Assembly (NCBI GenBank): GCA_963814875.1
Contig: CAWFFJ010000022.1
Span: 186,001 to 250,000, forward strand
Reading direction: 5' to 3'
DNA length: 64,000 bases
Source: CAVSIS01 sp963814875
GTDB lineage: Bacteria; Acidobacteriota; Thermoanaerobaculia; Thermoanaerobaculales; Sulfomarinibacteraceae
The first letter of the stretch is position 1. Each line of letters begins with the position of its first letter. The position numbers and the translations under genes were made by a program. Below are positions 33,422-41,729 of the stretch, piece after piece. Under the pieces are notes generated by a model. That model worked only from the letters and a program-made list of their open reading frames with translations. It did no database searches and was not told where the DNA came from.

Positions 33422-33437
33422 CTCACTGGATTGTCAA
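33410..33437 (-). promoter_or_regulatory. argG: argG operon promoter
   Basis: On the minus strand TTGACA (33432-33437) is followed, after 16-17 bases, by AT-rich hexamers TAATTA/AATTAT within the operator palindrome. This gives a sigma-70-type promoter about 50 bases from the argG start. The AT-rich island stands out in a GC-rich genome. Repression by ArgR occluding the -10 is the natural reading. Confidence 0.65.
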
Positions 33438-33762
33438 GCGTCTGGGGGTTACCCGCTGCTGCGTGACCGCAACCCTGCGTGGTGAAGCGATCGAGCCGCA
33501 CAACGACGTTCGCTTCACGAGAAACTCCGGGCAGCCGGACGTGGCGACGCGGGCTCCCGACAGGTTCGTTATCGACCACGACGCGGGGACGACGATGCCG
33601 GACGGCACGGTGCGGAAGGGCACGACCACGGTCGACGCCTCCGGCGCCAGCTCGACGGCAGCGCCACCCGCGTCACTCGCGGTACCCGTCACTGTGGTGG
33701 ATACTGGAAAAGTGCTGAACCCTCGCCCGAGGAATCCGTTGAACTCGGTGGGCGCCCTGACG
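33438..33762. other. Intergenic space upstream of the TPR lipoprotein gene
   Basis: Beyond the argG promoter I see no gene or clear structure here. The forward open frame that crosses it (from 33415) has no signal peptide or conserved segment until the lipoprotein start at 33763. Confidence 0.5.
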
Positions 33763-34908
33763 ATGTCCTGTCGCAGCACTGCCACTGTCCTCCTGGTCCT
33801 GGCCCTCGCGTGTTCCAGCGGACCGAGGAGCGCCGGCCCCGCGGGGATCACAGCCGATGAGCTGCTCACCGGGAGCCCTCTTGACGTCGCACAAGGCGCC
33901 TCGCCTGCCGTCGTGACCTCCGCGGAAGTTCTGGCCCTGAGCCCCGAGATGGAGGCCTTCCTGGATGCCCACGTGAACCGAAGGGGCAGCGACAGCCTCA
34001 AGCTGAGGCAGCTGGTCGGTTCGATCTTCGATCCGGACACGTTCGGACTGCGGTACGACGAGCACACCCGCTCCGCCGCCGAGACCTTTCGCACACGACG
34101 GGGCAACTGCCTGTCGTTCTCCATGATGTTCGTGGTCATGGCCCGTGATGTCGGGCTGCGCGCGCAGTTCCAGGACGTGGACATTCCCCCCGACTGGTCT
34201 CTCGACAACGACACCCTGGTGCTCAACCGGCACGTCAACGTGCGGGTGGAGATCGAGCCTTCGGGTACGCTCGTTGTCGACTTCAATGTCGCCGATTTCC
34301 GGGCCAGCTACGACATGCGCACGATATCCGACACCGAGGCGTTGGTGCAGTACGCCAACAACGTGGGCTTCGAGCGCATGCAGGCCGGCGACAGGGCATC
34401 CGCTCTCGCGTTCTTTCGCAAGGCCATTATCTCCAGCGACATGCGCTTCTCACCAGCTTGGACGAATCTGGGGACACTGTACCTCCGAAGCGGACACCTC
34501 ACCTGGGCCGAGGCCGCGTATCTGCAGGCGCTCCAGGCCGACAAGGCGAACCTCGTGGCGATGAGCAACCTGGCCCACGTCTACGAGCGCACGGGAGATG
34601 CGGAAGGGGTCGCCAGCTACCGCAAGCGGGTCGCCGCCTACCGCTGGCGCAACCCCTACTACCGCTACCAGCTCGCGCGCCAGGCGTTTGCTGACGGGGA
34701 CTACGACGCCGCCATCGACCACCTCAGGCTCGCCATCCGCAGGAAGAGGAACGAGGATCGCTTTTACCAGCTGCTCGGCCAGTGCTACCAGAGGAAAGGG
34801 GACCAGCGCGCTGCTCGACGTTGGCTGGCCCGGGCCCGGGACGTGGCCGCGTCACAGGTACTGCGACACCCGTACGCCGGCGACGACGACCCCCCGGACG
34901 ACCGCTAG
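33763..34908 (+). CDS. Lipoprotein with transglutaminase-like domain and TPR repeats
   Basis: A signal peptide with lipobox (LVLALACSS) predicts an outer-membrane or periplasmic lipoprotein. Residues 90-200 look like a transglutaminase-type papain fold: TRRGNCLSFSMMFVVMARDVG (Cys), LNRHVNVRVE (His) and LVVDFN (Asp) give a possible catalytic triad. Residues 205-375 are TPR repeats (AWTNLGTLYLRSGHLTWAEAAY and similar). 381 residues. ATG 33763 is chosen for the signal peptide; the frame is open back to 33415. The enzymatic activity is unproven, and many such domains act in peptidoglycan- or amide-related processing. Its TAG stop is followed by a repeat-like element. Confidence 0.75.
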   Translation: MSCRSTATVLLVLALACSSGPRSAGPAGITADELLTGSPLDVAQGASPAVVTSAEVLALSPEMEAFLDAHVNRRGSDSLKLRQLVGSIFDPDTFGLRYDEHTRSAAETFRTRRGNCLSFSMMFVVMARDVGLRAQFQDVDIPPDWSLDNDTLVLNRHVNVRVEIEPSGTLVVDFNVADFRASYDMRTISDTEALVQYANNVGFERMQAGDRASALAFFRKAIISSDMRFSPAWTNLGTLYLRSGHLTWAEAAYLQALQADKANLVAMSNLAHVYERTGDAEGVASYRKRVAAYRWRNPYYRYQLARQAFADGDYDAAIDHLRLAIRRKRNEDRFYQLLGQCYQRKGDQRAARRWLARARDVAASQVLRHPYAGDDDPPDDR

Positions 34909-34931
34909 CAGCGCGCGTGCCGCAGAGTCCC
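34906..34931. repeat. Stop-codon-linked repeat copy
   Basis: Begins with the TAG of the TPR lipoprotein gene and matches the left arm of the 38685-38764 stem-loop, apart from one two-base insertion and two substitutions. See the 38.7 kb element. Confidence 0.5.
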
Positions 34932-35014
34932 TCCGCCTCGTCTCCACTTCTCAACTCCTGTCAAGGGCCTATGCCCTGCAGGCCCCTCACCTGTACTCCT
35001 CGCCCGTCCAGACA

Positions 35015-35047
35015 AGAAAAAGGGGCGGTCCCTGAAGGGACCGCCCC
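35015..35047 (-). terminator. Intrinsic terminator of the TonB receptor gene
   Basis: A perfect 11-pair stem (GGGGCGGTCCC at 35022-35032, complement at 35037-35047) with a TGAA loop. On the minus strand the stem is followed by TTTTTCTTGTC. It lies about 22 bases past the TonB receptor stop. This is the only textbook rho-independent terminator I found in the window. Confidence 0.88.
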
Positions 35048-35069
35048 AAGGTTGGATCTTCCCGTCGAG

Positions 35070-38054
35070 CTAGAAGGTGAAGACGATGCTGGTGTGGATG
35101 AAGCGGCCGTACGGATCGTAGAAGCCGTAGAACCCTGCACCGTAGTCGTTGTCACTGAAGCCGGCACCCAACGGGGGCTCCTTGTCGAGGATGTTGTTGA
35201 TACCGAGCGTGAGCTGGATGCCATCTGTGAGGTTGTAGCTGCCCGCGAGGTCGAAGTAATTGTAGGCGCCGTAGTGGTAGCTGCCGACGGCCTTGAACAG
35301 CGGAATGTCCTCCGGGAGCGCGAGCGCACTCTGATCGCTGGAGATGTCGACCGTGACGCCGCCCTGCATGCGCCATCCGAGGGTAGCGGTCGCCTTCCCG
35401 ACCTCCCAGGAGACCTGGAACCGATGGCGCCACTTCGGGTTCGGAATGCCGCAGGTGTTGCCGAACAGGCCCACGCAGTCGTAGGCGTAGAGGCCGGTGT
35501 CGATGGTCTTCGCCATGAGGTAGGTGCCCATGAGGTTGAAGTTCAGGAAGCTGTTGCCCAAGGGCATGAGGTAGCTCGAGTTGACGTCAACGCCTTCTGA
35601 ACCGAGCTCGCCGATGTTCGCGTCGGTCGAGATCGTGTACCCGTCCGGCGTGAGCCACAGCGTGCCGCGAGCGTCACGGTGGATTCTGGCGCACAGCGCG
35701 GGATCACCGGTCACGGCACACTGCTTGATGATGTCGTCCGCGAAGTAGTTGGAGATGGTGTTCTGAATCTTGATCTTGTAGTAGTCGAGCGCGACCGTGA
35801 AGCCCGGGACCGACTTCGGCGTGACCACAACACCGAAGTAGTCGGTGTCGCCGGTCTCCACCTTGAGGTCGGGGTTGCCGCCCAGCAGCGAGTTGTACTG
35901 CTCGGCCGGGTTCTCGAGGATCAGCCCGTACTGGTCGGGGCTGACGCCGGTGCGCGCGCACTGCTCCACCGTGTAGGCCGGGTCCGGGCCCGCGCACGGG
36001 TCCGAGTTGCCCTGGAGAAGAACGGTCTGCGGCCGGAACAGCTCCCGTACATTCGGCGAGCGGGTCGCACGGCTCTTGCCGAGACGGAACCTGAGCCCGG
36101 CGAACGGCGCGTAAGCTGCCTGGGCCTTCCAGGTACTCGCGGTTCCGGTTGTCGAGTAGTCGGAGTAGCGGTAGCCGAGCTCCATGCTCAGATCCTGGGC
36201 GCCGGGAACGTCCTGCACGATGGGGAGCAGGATCTCGGTGAAGGCCTCCTTGACATTGTAGGAGCCGTCGACCCCGAGGGTCGCCCCGCCCTGGCCCGCG
36301 CCGATACCCTGCTGGTACGCCAGATCGGGATGGATGAACAGCTCCTCCTTGCGGTACTCGGCGCCGAAGGCGAACTTGACGCCCTCCGAAGCACTGGGGA
36401 ACTTCACGCCGTAATCCTCGAGATCGCCGTTGATCTTGGCGCTGACGAGCTCCGTCTTGACGCCGGAGTTGAGGAGCAGCGGAAGCGAGACGTAGTCGAG
36501 CGCCGCCTGGGTCACCCCGCCGATCTGGAAGATGTTCCAGGGGACGCACGCTGGATCATTGCCCGCGCACACCGGCTGACCGGTCGCGGGATCAGTGGTG
36601 ACCAGCAGCGCGTTCTGGAGGTTGTTGCTGTTGAGGTCGTTCTGGTACTCCTGCGGCGAGTGAACCTGGGCGTGCAGGCCGTAAATGTCGTAGCTCCAGT
36701 TGTCGTTGATGTCGCCCTTGAGGCCGGCGATGAGGCGGTAGGAGGTGTGCTCCAAGTGACTGTTGCGGGGGCCGCCTTCGACGTTGCGGCGCAGAATCTG
36801 CACCTCGGCGAGGTCGGTCGGTCCCCACCCGGCGTCGACGCAGAACTTCTGGTACTGGTCGGCGCTCAGCAGCGGGTTGTCGCAGTTCACGTAGCCCGTG
36901 TTGCCGAAGTCGCCCGAGGGCGCGATCTGGGCGTCGGAGACGTCGTCCATCATCATGACGTCGACGTAGCCCTCGAAGTGCTCGTTCCACTTATAGTTGA
37001 TCATCCCACCGGCGGTCCACCTCTCGTCGGGGCGCTGCAGGAAGTTGACGGCGCCGTAGTTGTAGAGGTGCGCTGAGGTGAAGTCCGTGAGCGTGTTCCC
37101 CGGTCCGAACTCGTCGAGGGTGTAGTCCCCCGAAAGGTCGCCGCCCGGGGTGAACACGAGGAAGCGGCCGTAGGGATTGGTGGAGGAGCCGCCGCAGGTC
37201 GGGCCGCTCATGGTGAGACCGCCGAGGACGGAGCAGTTGGTGTAGTCACGACGGTTCTTCAGGAGGGCGGACGTTTTGCGGTACTCGATGTAGCCGGTCG
37301 CGTGGCCCTTGCCCTCACCGAACTTGGCGCCGAACGCCACGTACGCATCCATGGTTCCGCCGTCCCAGGCGTTGCCGCTCGGCGGATTGAATCCCCTGTC
37401 CTCATTGATGCCCTGGGCCTCTTTGTTGTTGTTGTTGTGCTGGTAAGCGGTGTACTGGATACCGGACTTCATGCCCTCGAAGTCTCTGTCCAGGACGAAG
37501 TTGACGACACCGGCCACGGCATCGGCACCGTACACGGACGACGCACCGCCGGTGAGGATGTCGACCCGCTTGACGAGAAAGGCCGGGATGAAGTTCAGGT
37601 CGGGTGCGACCTCGTAGGCGTCACCCGGGACCGTGCGCTTGCCGTCGATCAGCAGCAGCGTACGTTGGGAACCGAGGTAGCGCAGATCGACGGTCGCCGT
37701 ACCGGAGGCGCCGTTCGAGATCGTGGAGTTCTGCGAGGCGAAGACCTGCGGCAAGCTAGTCAGCAGGTCTTCCAGCCGCGTGACGCCCGAGTTTGAGATC
37801 TGCTCGGGATCAAGAGTCGCGACCGGGCTGAGCGCCTCCAGAGTCGGCCGTGGAATCAGGGTACCGGTCACCTCCACGACCTGCTCGAACTTCGGCTGCG
37901 CAGGTGGCTGGTCCTGCGCGGGCTGCTGTTCCGGCTGCGCCGGCTGCTGTTCCTGGGCCATGGCGGGGGCACCATAGCCGACCATTCCGACTCCGATGGC
38001 GAGGACGCCAACCAAAAGAATCCCACGCCACACGCGGTTCCTCGAACAACTCAT
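35070..38054 (-). CDS. TonB-dependent outer-membrane receptor
   Basis: A 994-residue beta-barrel transporter for an unknown ligand. A signal peptide ends at APAMAQ, followed by a Gln/Pro-rich linker of QPAQ-like repeats. The plug domain begins at EVTGTLIPRP and includes VDLRYLGSQRTLLLIDGKR, PAFLVKRVDILTGGASSVYGADAVAGVVN and FVLDRDFEG. The barrel ends with a C-terminal Phe (IVFTF), as required for Bam recognition. The barrel contains many Cys-containing loops. ATG 38054 is preferred over 38141 because AGGAAGGAGAG precedes it and the signal peptide starts there. The upstream minus-strand gene encodes a secreted TPR protein, a frequent companion. Confidence 0.95.
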   Translation of the reverse strand: MSCSRNRVWRGILLVGVLAIGVGMVGYGAPAMAQEQQPAQPEQQPAQDQPPAQPKFEQVVEVTGTLIPRPTLEALSPVATLDPEQISNSGVTRLEDLLTSLPQVFASQNSTISNGASGTATVDLRYLGSQRTLLLIDGKRTVPGDAYEVAPDLNFIPAFLVKRVDILTGGASSVYGADAVAGVVNFVLDRDFEGMKSGIQYTAYQHNNNNKEAQGINEDRGFNPPSGNAWDGGTMDAYVAFGAKFGEGKGHATGYIEYRKTSALLKNRRDYTNCSVLGGLTMSGPTCGGSSTNPYGRFLVFTPGGDLSGDYTLDEFGPGNTLTDFTSAHLYNYGAVNFLQRPDERWTAGGMINYKWNEHFEGYVDVMMMDDVSDAQIAPSGDFGNTGYVNCDNPLLSADQYQKFCVDAGWGPTDLAEVQILRRNVEGGPRNSHLEHTSYRLIAGLKGDINDNWSYDIYGLHAQVHSPQEYQNDLNSNNLQNALLVTTDPATGQPVCAGNDPACVPWNIFQIGGVTQAALDYVSLPLLLNSGVKTELVSAKINGDLEDYGVKFPSASEGVKFAFGAEYRKEELFIHPDLAYQQGIGAGQGGATLGVDGSYNVKEAFTEILLPIVQDVPGAQDLSMELGYRYSDYSTTGTASTWKAQAAYAPFAGLRFRLGKSRATRSPNVRELFRPQTVLLQGNSDPCAGPDPAYTVEQCARTGVSPDQYGLILENPAEQYNSLLGGNPDLKVETGDTDYFGVVVTPKSVPGFTVALDYYKIKIQNTISNYFADDIIKQCAVTGDPALCARIHRDARGTLWLTPDGYTISTDANIGELGSEGVDVNSSYLMPLGNSFLNFNLMGTYLMAKTIDTGLYAYDCVGLFGNTCGIPNPKWRHRFQVSWEVGKATATLGWRMQGGVTVDISSDQSALALPEDIPLFKAVGSYHYGAYNYFDLAGSYNLTDGIQLTLGINNILDKEPPLGAGFSDNDYGAGFYGFYDPYGRFIHTSIVFTF

Positions 38055-38761
38055 AACCTCTCTCCTTCCTGTCAGAAACCGATTTCGCACGACGACAAAA
38101 AGTAATCGAGTCAACCTACCACCGTCGAATGGGGCGCGCAAGTCTCGAGAAGCTCCCTGCGCGAAGACAGGACCGCGCCGTGGACCGATCGGCGCAACAC
38201 AACCCCTTCAACGGCCTCAGAACGGACCCTGCGAGCCCGGAGACCCTGCCTCCTCCCCAAGGAGCCGCGAATTGCTCGCAGTGCAAGATATCCGGTTTGG
38301 ATGCATACATTGCGCCGGCTCCAGCTCAAGAGCCAGGCTATGAGACTGTGAAACCCATGCTCTTCGTCCGGGTTCCCGTGCGTCTCGTCCGGTTTTCCGG
38401 ACAGCTTCATTCTGCGCGGGGCGCGGTTCGTCCCGCTGCCGGAGCGCTCCCCGGGGGCCCCCCCGTGGTAGCGTCGTCCGGCTCAACCGGACTGCATGCC
38501 TCGCTGCACGAAGAGCCTGGGCTCGAGAAGGTCGTCAACCGATGTGACTCCGCAGGGCGAGCGATTGAGCTCATGCAAGCGCCGCAGATCACAGGCTTCC
38601 TCGGTCCACAGGCGTCGTGCCGGTCAGCTCTGCAAGCTGACCTCTGCGAGGTACCGCCATTTCCCGATGCGCGCAGCGCATCCTTAGGAGCGCGTGCCGC
38701 AGAGCCCCACGCTTGCCTCGATGCGCCCACTTCCCTCCCCGGGGCTATGCGGTACGCGCTC
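38055..38761. other. Long intergenic space with hairpins
   Basis: No convincing gene. It holds the TonB receptor leader, a GATGCGC-GCA-GCGCATC palindrome (38666-38682) and the large stop-codon-linked stem-loop at 38685-38764. Open frames across it are low-complexity and unsupported. Confidence 0.55.
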
Positions 38762-38764
38762 CTA
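38685..38764. repeat. 24-bp-arm stem-loop containing a stop codon
   Basis: Arms 38685-38708 and 38741-38764 are reverse complements at 22 of 24 positions around a 32-base loop. The outer end of the right arm is the TAG stop of the TPR gene (38762-38764 on the minus strand). Related sequence follows the TAG stops at 34906 and, more weakly, 53914. A second palindrome (38666-38682) stands next to it. Confidence 0.7.
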
Positions 38765-40024
38765 GTGCGTCTGGAGATAGTCGAGCATCTGTCGCGCGGG
38801 GGTGGCTTCCTTGTCGTTCGGCGCCAGCTGCAGGAAGTGCTCGAGGTGCTGCTTGGCGTTCTCAGTGTCGCCGAGGTTCACCTCGACGAGGGCGCCGTAG
38901 TAAAGGGCCAACGTGTTGTCGGGGTCGAGCTGAAGGAGCTTCAGGAAGCGCTCCTTCGCCTTGGGCATGTCGTTGGCATCGTACGCGTCGAATGCCAGCT
39001 TCAGGAGACCGTCGCGGGCGATTTTGGGCTCGAAGGGCGCCAGCCCGCCGAGCGCGTCAACGAGCTGGTCCTCGTCCCCGAGGGCCAGACACGCGTTGTA
39101 GCGGATCCGCGCGGCCTCCTCGTTGTGGGGATCCTCGGCCAGGATCTTCTCCGCAGCAGCCGCCGCCTGCTCGTTGTGGCCGAGCTTGAGGGCGGTGGTG
39201 GCGACGCCGACCAGGGCCTCGCGGAGGTTCGGGTTGACCTCGGAGGCCTCCTGGAACTTCTTCAAGGCGGCCTCGTTATCACCCGCCTTGAGCAGCTCAA
39301 CCGCCTGGTTGTAGATCCCCTTGGATTCTTCCACTGCCTGCCCTGCCCTCTGGAGTTCCTGAAGGGCCGTTTCGGCCTTGGCCTCATCGCCGAGATTGCG
39401 GTAGGCTTCCCAACGCGCCCGCAGCACCGGCACCTCGGTCTCGCCCAGCGCCACGGCCTTCTCGGCGGCGTCCGCCGCCTGCTGGAAATGTCCCTGCCTG
39501 AAGTGGGCGAGGCTCAGCCCCGACCAGGCCTGGCGTAACCCGGGGTCGTGATCCACCGCCGTCTGGAAGTCCGTCTGGGCGGTCGCGTAGTCCTCCGCCT
39601 TGAACGACACGAGCCCGGCGTTGAAGGCCGCGATCGCCGGGTTCGAGGTCGACGCTACGGGCTCGCTCCCGAGCTCGACCGCGTTTGCGGGATGCAGAGT
39701 GAACTCCCGGTGCTCACTTCCGGCCAAGTCCCAGGTGAGCTCGTTCTCGAGGGTCGCAAATCCGGCCTTGTCGAATCGCAAGATGTAGGCCACACCAATC
39801 TGGGGAATGTCAATCTTGAAGATACCCCTCTTGTCGCTGGTGTCCTCGTCCCGGAACTCGGGAATCGCCTCCGCGGTTGCAACGACGGTCACTCCCTGGA
39901 TCGGGTTGCCCTGCAGATCCACGACCTTGCCGATGAGTCGTCCCTCCCTCGCGGCATGGGCCAGTCCCGGAACCGTCAACAGGAACGCCACCAGCGAGAC
40001 GATGATGGAGCGCTTGAAATGCAT
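38762..40024 (-). CDS. Secreted carboxypeptidase-regulatory-like and TPR protein
   Basis: The signal peptide (SIIVSLVAFLLTVPGLAHA) is followed by a CarboxypepD_reg-like Ig-fold domain, residues 27-110 (LIGKVVDLQGNPIQGVTVVA...RGIFKIDIP). TPR repeats then run from about 125 to 415 (YATAQTDFQTAVDHDPG, EAALKKFQEASEVNP, AKERFLKLLQLDPDN). 420 residues. ATG 40024 has GAAAGAGGTG upstream; the extension to 40132 is rejected. It likely works with the TonB receptor downstream on the same strand, 0.7 kb away, as a periplasmic partner (inference). The stop codon is part of a large stem-loop. Confidence 0.85.
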   Translation of the reverse strand: MHFKRSIIVSLVAFLLTVPGLAHAAREGRLIGKVVDLQGNPIQGVTVVATAEAIPEFRDEDTSDKRGIFKIDIPQIGVAYILRFDKAGFATLENELTWDLAGSEHREFTLHPANAVELGSEPVASTSNPAIAAFNAGLVSFKAEDYATAQTDFQTAVDHDPGLRQAWSGLSLAHFRQGHFQQAADAAEKAVALGETEVPVLRARWEAYRNLGDEAKAETALQELQRAGQAVEESKGIYNQAVELLKAGDNEAALKKFQEASEVNPNLREALVGVATTALKLGHNEQAAAAAEKILAEDPHNEEAARIRYNACLALGDEDQLVDALGGLAPFEPKIARDGLLKLAFDAYDANDMPKAKERFLKLLQLDPDNTLALYYGALVEVNLGDTENAKQHLEHFLQLAPNDKEATPARQMLDYLQTH

Positions 40025-40399
40025 GGATGTCACCTCTTTCGGGACCCGTTTCGTGGCTGTGGGGCGTGCTCGCGTCACGGTCCGGACACTGCCAGGGGCC
40101 CGGGCTCGCGAGAGGCCCGGCAGGATGCGCACACACCGGCTGTGTATATCGCGCTTCTCGCTGAGAAGTCAAGGGATCCGTCCCCTCGTCGAGGCCGCGA
40201 GCCCGGCAAAGTCACTCCTGTTTGGCCTTCGCGAGATCAACCAGCCAGCGGTCGATGGACGTCCTCTCGATGTTCAGTGCGTCTGCAACCAAGCGCCCCA
40301 TCACCGATCGACGGTGTGAGAGTGTAAAGTAGCAGCTTCCGGCGATCGTCGGTTTGGCGGTGGAACCGTCGTCCTGGCGCCGAGAACGGAGGCAACGAA
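40025..40399. other. Divergent promoter region
   Basis: Between the TPR gene (minus) and the small Lys-rich gene (plus). I see no gene, no clear promoter hexamers and no repeat. Only the two ribosome-binding sites at its ends are evident. Confidence 0.4.
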
Positions 40400-40507
40400 A
40401 TGGCCAAGGGTGATGCGAAGAAGGAAAAGACCAACAAGCCCAAGCTCTCGCCAAAGGAGAAGAAGGCGGCCAAGGCCAAAAAGCAGGCCACAAAGGCGGC
40501 GAAGTAG
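40400..40507 (+). CDS. Small lysine/alanine-rich basic protein
   Basis: A 35-residue open frame (MAKGDAKKEK at its start, ending KQATKAAK) with 14 lysines, two acidic pairs and no aromatic residue. ATG 40400 has GGAGG at 40388-40392, seven bases upstream, the ideal distance. It resembles the small MAKG-type basic proteins found annotated as hypothetical in many bacteria, and loosely the Lys/Ala-rich tails of histone H1-like proteins. Nucleic-acid binding is likely but unproven. It stands alone, divergent from the TPR gene. Overlapping minus-strand open frames are shadows. Confidence 0.65.
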   Translation: MAKGDAKKEKTNKPKLSPKEKKAAKAKKQATKAAK

Positions 40508-40594
40508 CATCGCGAGGGTGCCAAGAGGTAGACAACCCCTTTCTGTTCGAATCGTCGCGCCTCGGTGACCTCAACCGTCCTCTCCTCTCTACGT

Positions 40595-40632
40595 CCCTAC
40601 CCCCCCCCTCCCCACTCCCCCCCACCCCCACC
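40595..40632. other. C/G-run tract with quadruplex potential
   Basis: Almost pure C on the plus strand with single A or T interruptions. The minus strand carries five G runs (5, 7, 4, 8 and 3 long) separated by one- or two-base loops. It lies about 100 bases past the 3' end of the small membrane protein gene on the minus strand. Confidence 0.7.
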
Positions 40633-40731
40633 AGGAGGCGATCGCGGCGAGCAGGTGATTGAGCTCGCCCAGCCTTGTCCAGAGCTGGAGCTACCGCCGT
40701 GGGAGCACGGCCGGCGTGGCGTGCGTGCCGG

Positions 40732-41058
40732 TCACAGCAAGGCCTTGACCAGTACCGCCACGCCGGTGGCCAGCGAGGCGACGAACAGAAGCACCACGTA
40801 CGGGCGCTGCGCCTCCATCGAGGCCCGTGGGTCAAGCAGCCTCGCGCGGGCCGCCCGTGAGAAGAGCAGGGCGCCGGTGAGTCCCGCCATCGACAGCATG
40901 GCGACGGCGGCAATGACGAGCGAGAGCGGATTTCGGCTGGGATCGTGGAAGCCGCTGGGAACGAAGACCATCACGACGAGCGTCAGCCACAGCGCCACAA
41001 GCCGCCACCAGTACGCCCGCTTGAGCCCCAGCCGCGGTTCCGCCCGTAAAGGTTGCAC
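40732..41058 (-). CDS. Small three-helix membrane protein
   Basis: A 108-residue protein with hydrophobic segments LVALWLTLVVMVFV, LVIAAVAMLSMAGLTGALLF and YVVLLFVASLATGVAVLV. The N-terminus is basic. No family is recognised. A purine-rich GGAGGTAC precedes ATG 41058. It is 35 bases downstream of the sortase gene on the same strand and may be the last gene of that cluster. Confidence 0.6.
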   Translation of the reverse strand: MQPLRAEPRLGLKRAYWWRLVALWLTLVVMVFVPSGFHDPSRNPLSLVIAAVAMLSMAGLTGALLFSRAARARLLDPRASMEAQRPYVVLLFVASLATGVAVLVKALL

Positions 41059-41093
41059 CCGTACCTCCTTCCGGTCGTCTCCCAGCTTCCAGT

Positions 41094-41729
41094 CTAGCCT
41101 GCACTTCTCACCACCTCCCTACTGCGGGCGCCGATCTGCCAGCCATCGCCGGCCCTTTCGCGACTCGTGACCTCGACGGCGCGGACGACGTAGCGCAGGG
41201 CGCCGCCGGGGCGGGTGGCGTCGAGCGGGTAGCAGGTGACGAGGGTGAGCATTCCGGACGCGGGCGCCAGGACCCAGGTGTCGTCCTCGCGGACCACTGC
41301 GGTCTCCCGGACCGCGTAGCGCCGACAGCGGCCTCGGCCGGTCTCCAAGCGGAGCTCGTCGCCGAGCCTGAGCTCGCCGAGGAAACGGAACACGGTGTCA
41401 CGGTGACCGGCGAGGGCGACGTTGCCCGGCTGGTCCGGCGACGCGGTGCCGTTCACAAGGCCGGGGGCGAACGCGAGGGCGGCGCCCTCGGCGCCGTCGA
41501 GGACGATCTCGTCGATCTTCAGGCGGGGCACCAGCAGCCGAGCCACCGGCCAGGTGCGCGCCCACGGCCAGGGACGGACCGGCGTTGCACCGGTCCGCGC
41601 CCAGGCCGCGCGCAGAAGGAGCTGCGCGGCGGCCGCCTTGGCCGGGATGTAGAGGCCCACGCCGAAGCTGAGCGCTCCGGCCAGGGCCGTGGTCGCCGCA
41701 GCGGCGCGCAGGGCTCTCACGACCGCCAC
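41094..41729 (-). CDS. Class GN-type sortase
   Basis: A membrane-anchored transpeptidase that cleaves LPxTG-like signals. After an N-terminal helix (ALAGALSFGVGLYI), the sortase barrel shows PGNVALAGHRDTVFRFLGEL (catalytic His), MLTLVTCYPLD (catalytic Cys) and GALRYVVRAVEV (catalytic Arg). 211 residues. Class GN sortases occur in diderms beside a VIT/VWA substrate, exactly as here. The gene overlaps the substrate gene by 13 bases. The last 20 or so codons, after RYVVRAVEV, derive from a dispersed repeat that recurs at 51.2 kb and look like an acquired extension. Confidence 0.9.
   Translation of the reverse strand: MAVVRALRAAAATTALAGALSFGVGLYIPAKAAAAQLLLRAAWARTGATPVRPWPWARTWPVARLLVPRLKIDEIVLDGAEGAALAFAPGLVNGTASPDQPGNVALAGHRDTVFRFLGELRLGDELRLETGRGRCRRYAVRETAVVREDDTWVLAPASGMLTLVTCYPLDATRPGGALRYVVRAVEVTSRERAGDGWQIGARSREVVRSAG
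41133..41167. repeat. 35-bp repeat, copy 1 (inside sortase 3' end)
   Basis: Identical as reverse complement to 51221-51255 over all 35 bases. It encodes part of the sortase C-terminal extension (about SRERAGDGWQI). An 18-base element at 41097-41114 also recurs at 51113-51130 in the same orientation. Confidence 0.9.

Noticed and set aside
35679..37076. 465-codon plus-strand open frame opposite the TonB receptor
   Set aside because: Shadow of a gene with intact plug and barrel on the minus strand; composition is Val/Glu/Arg-rich without domains.
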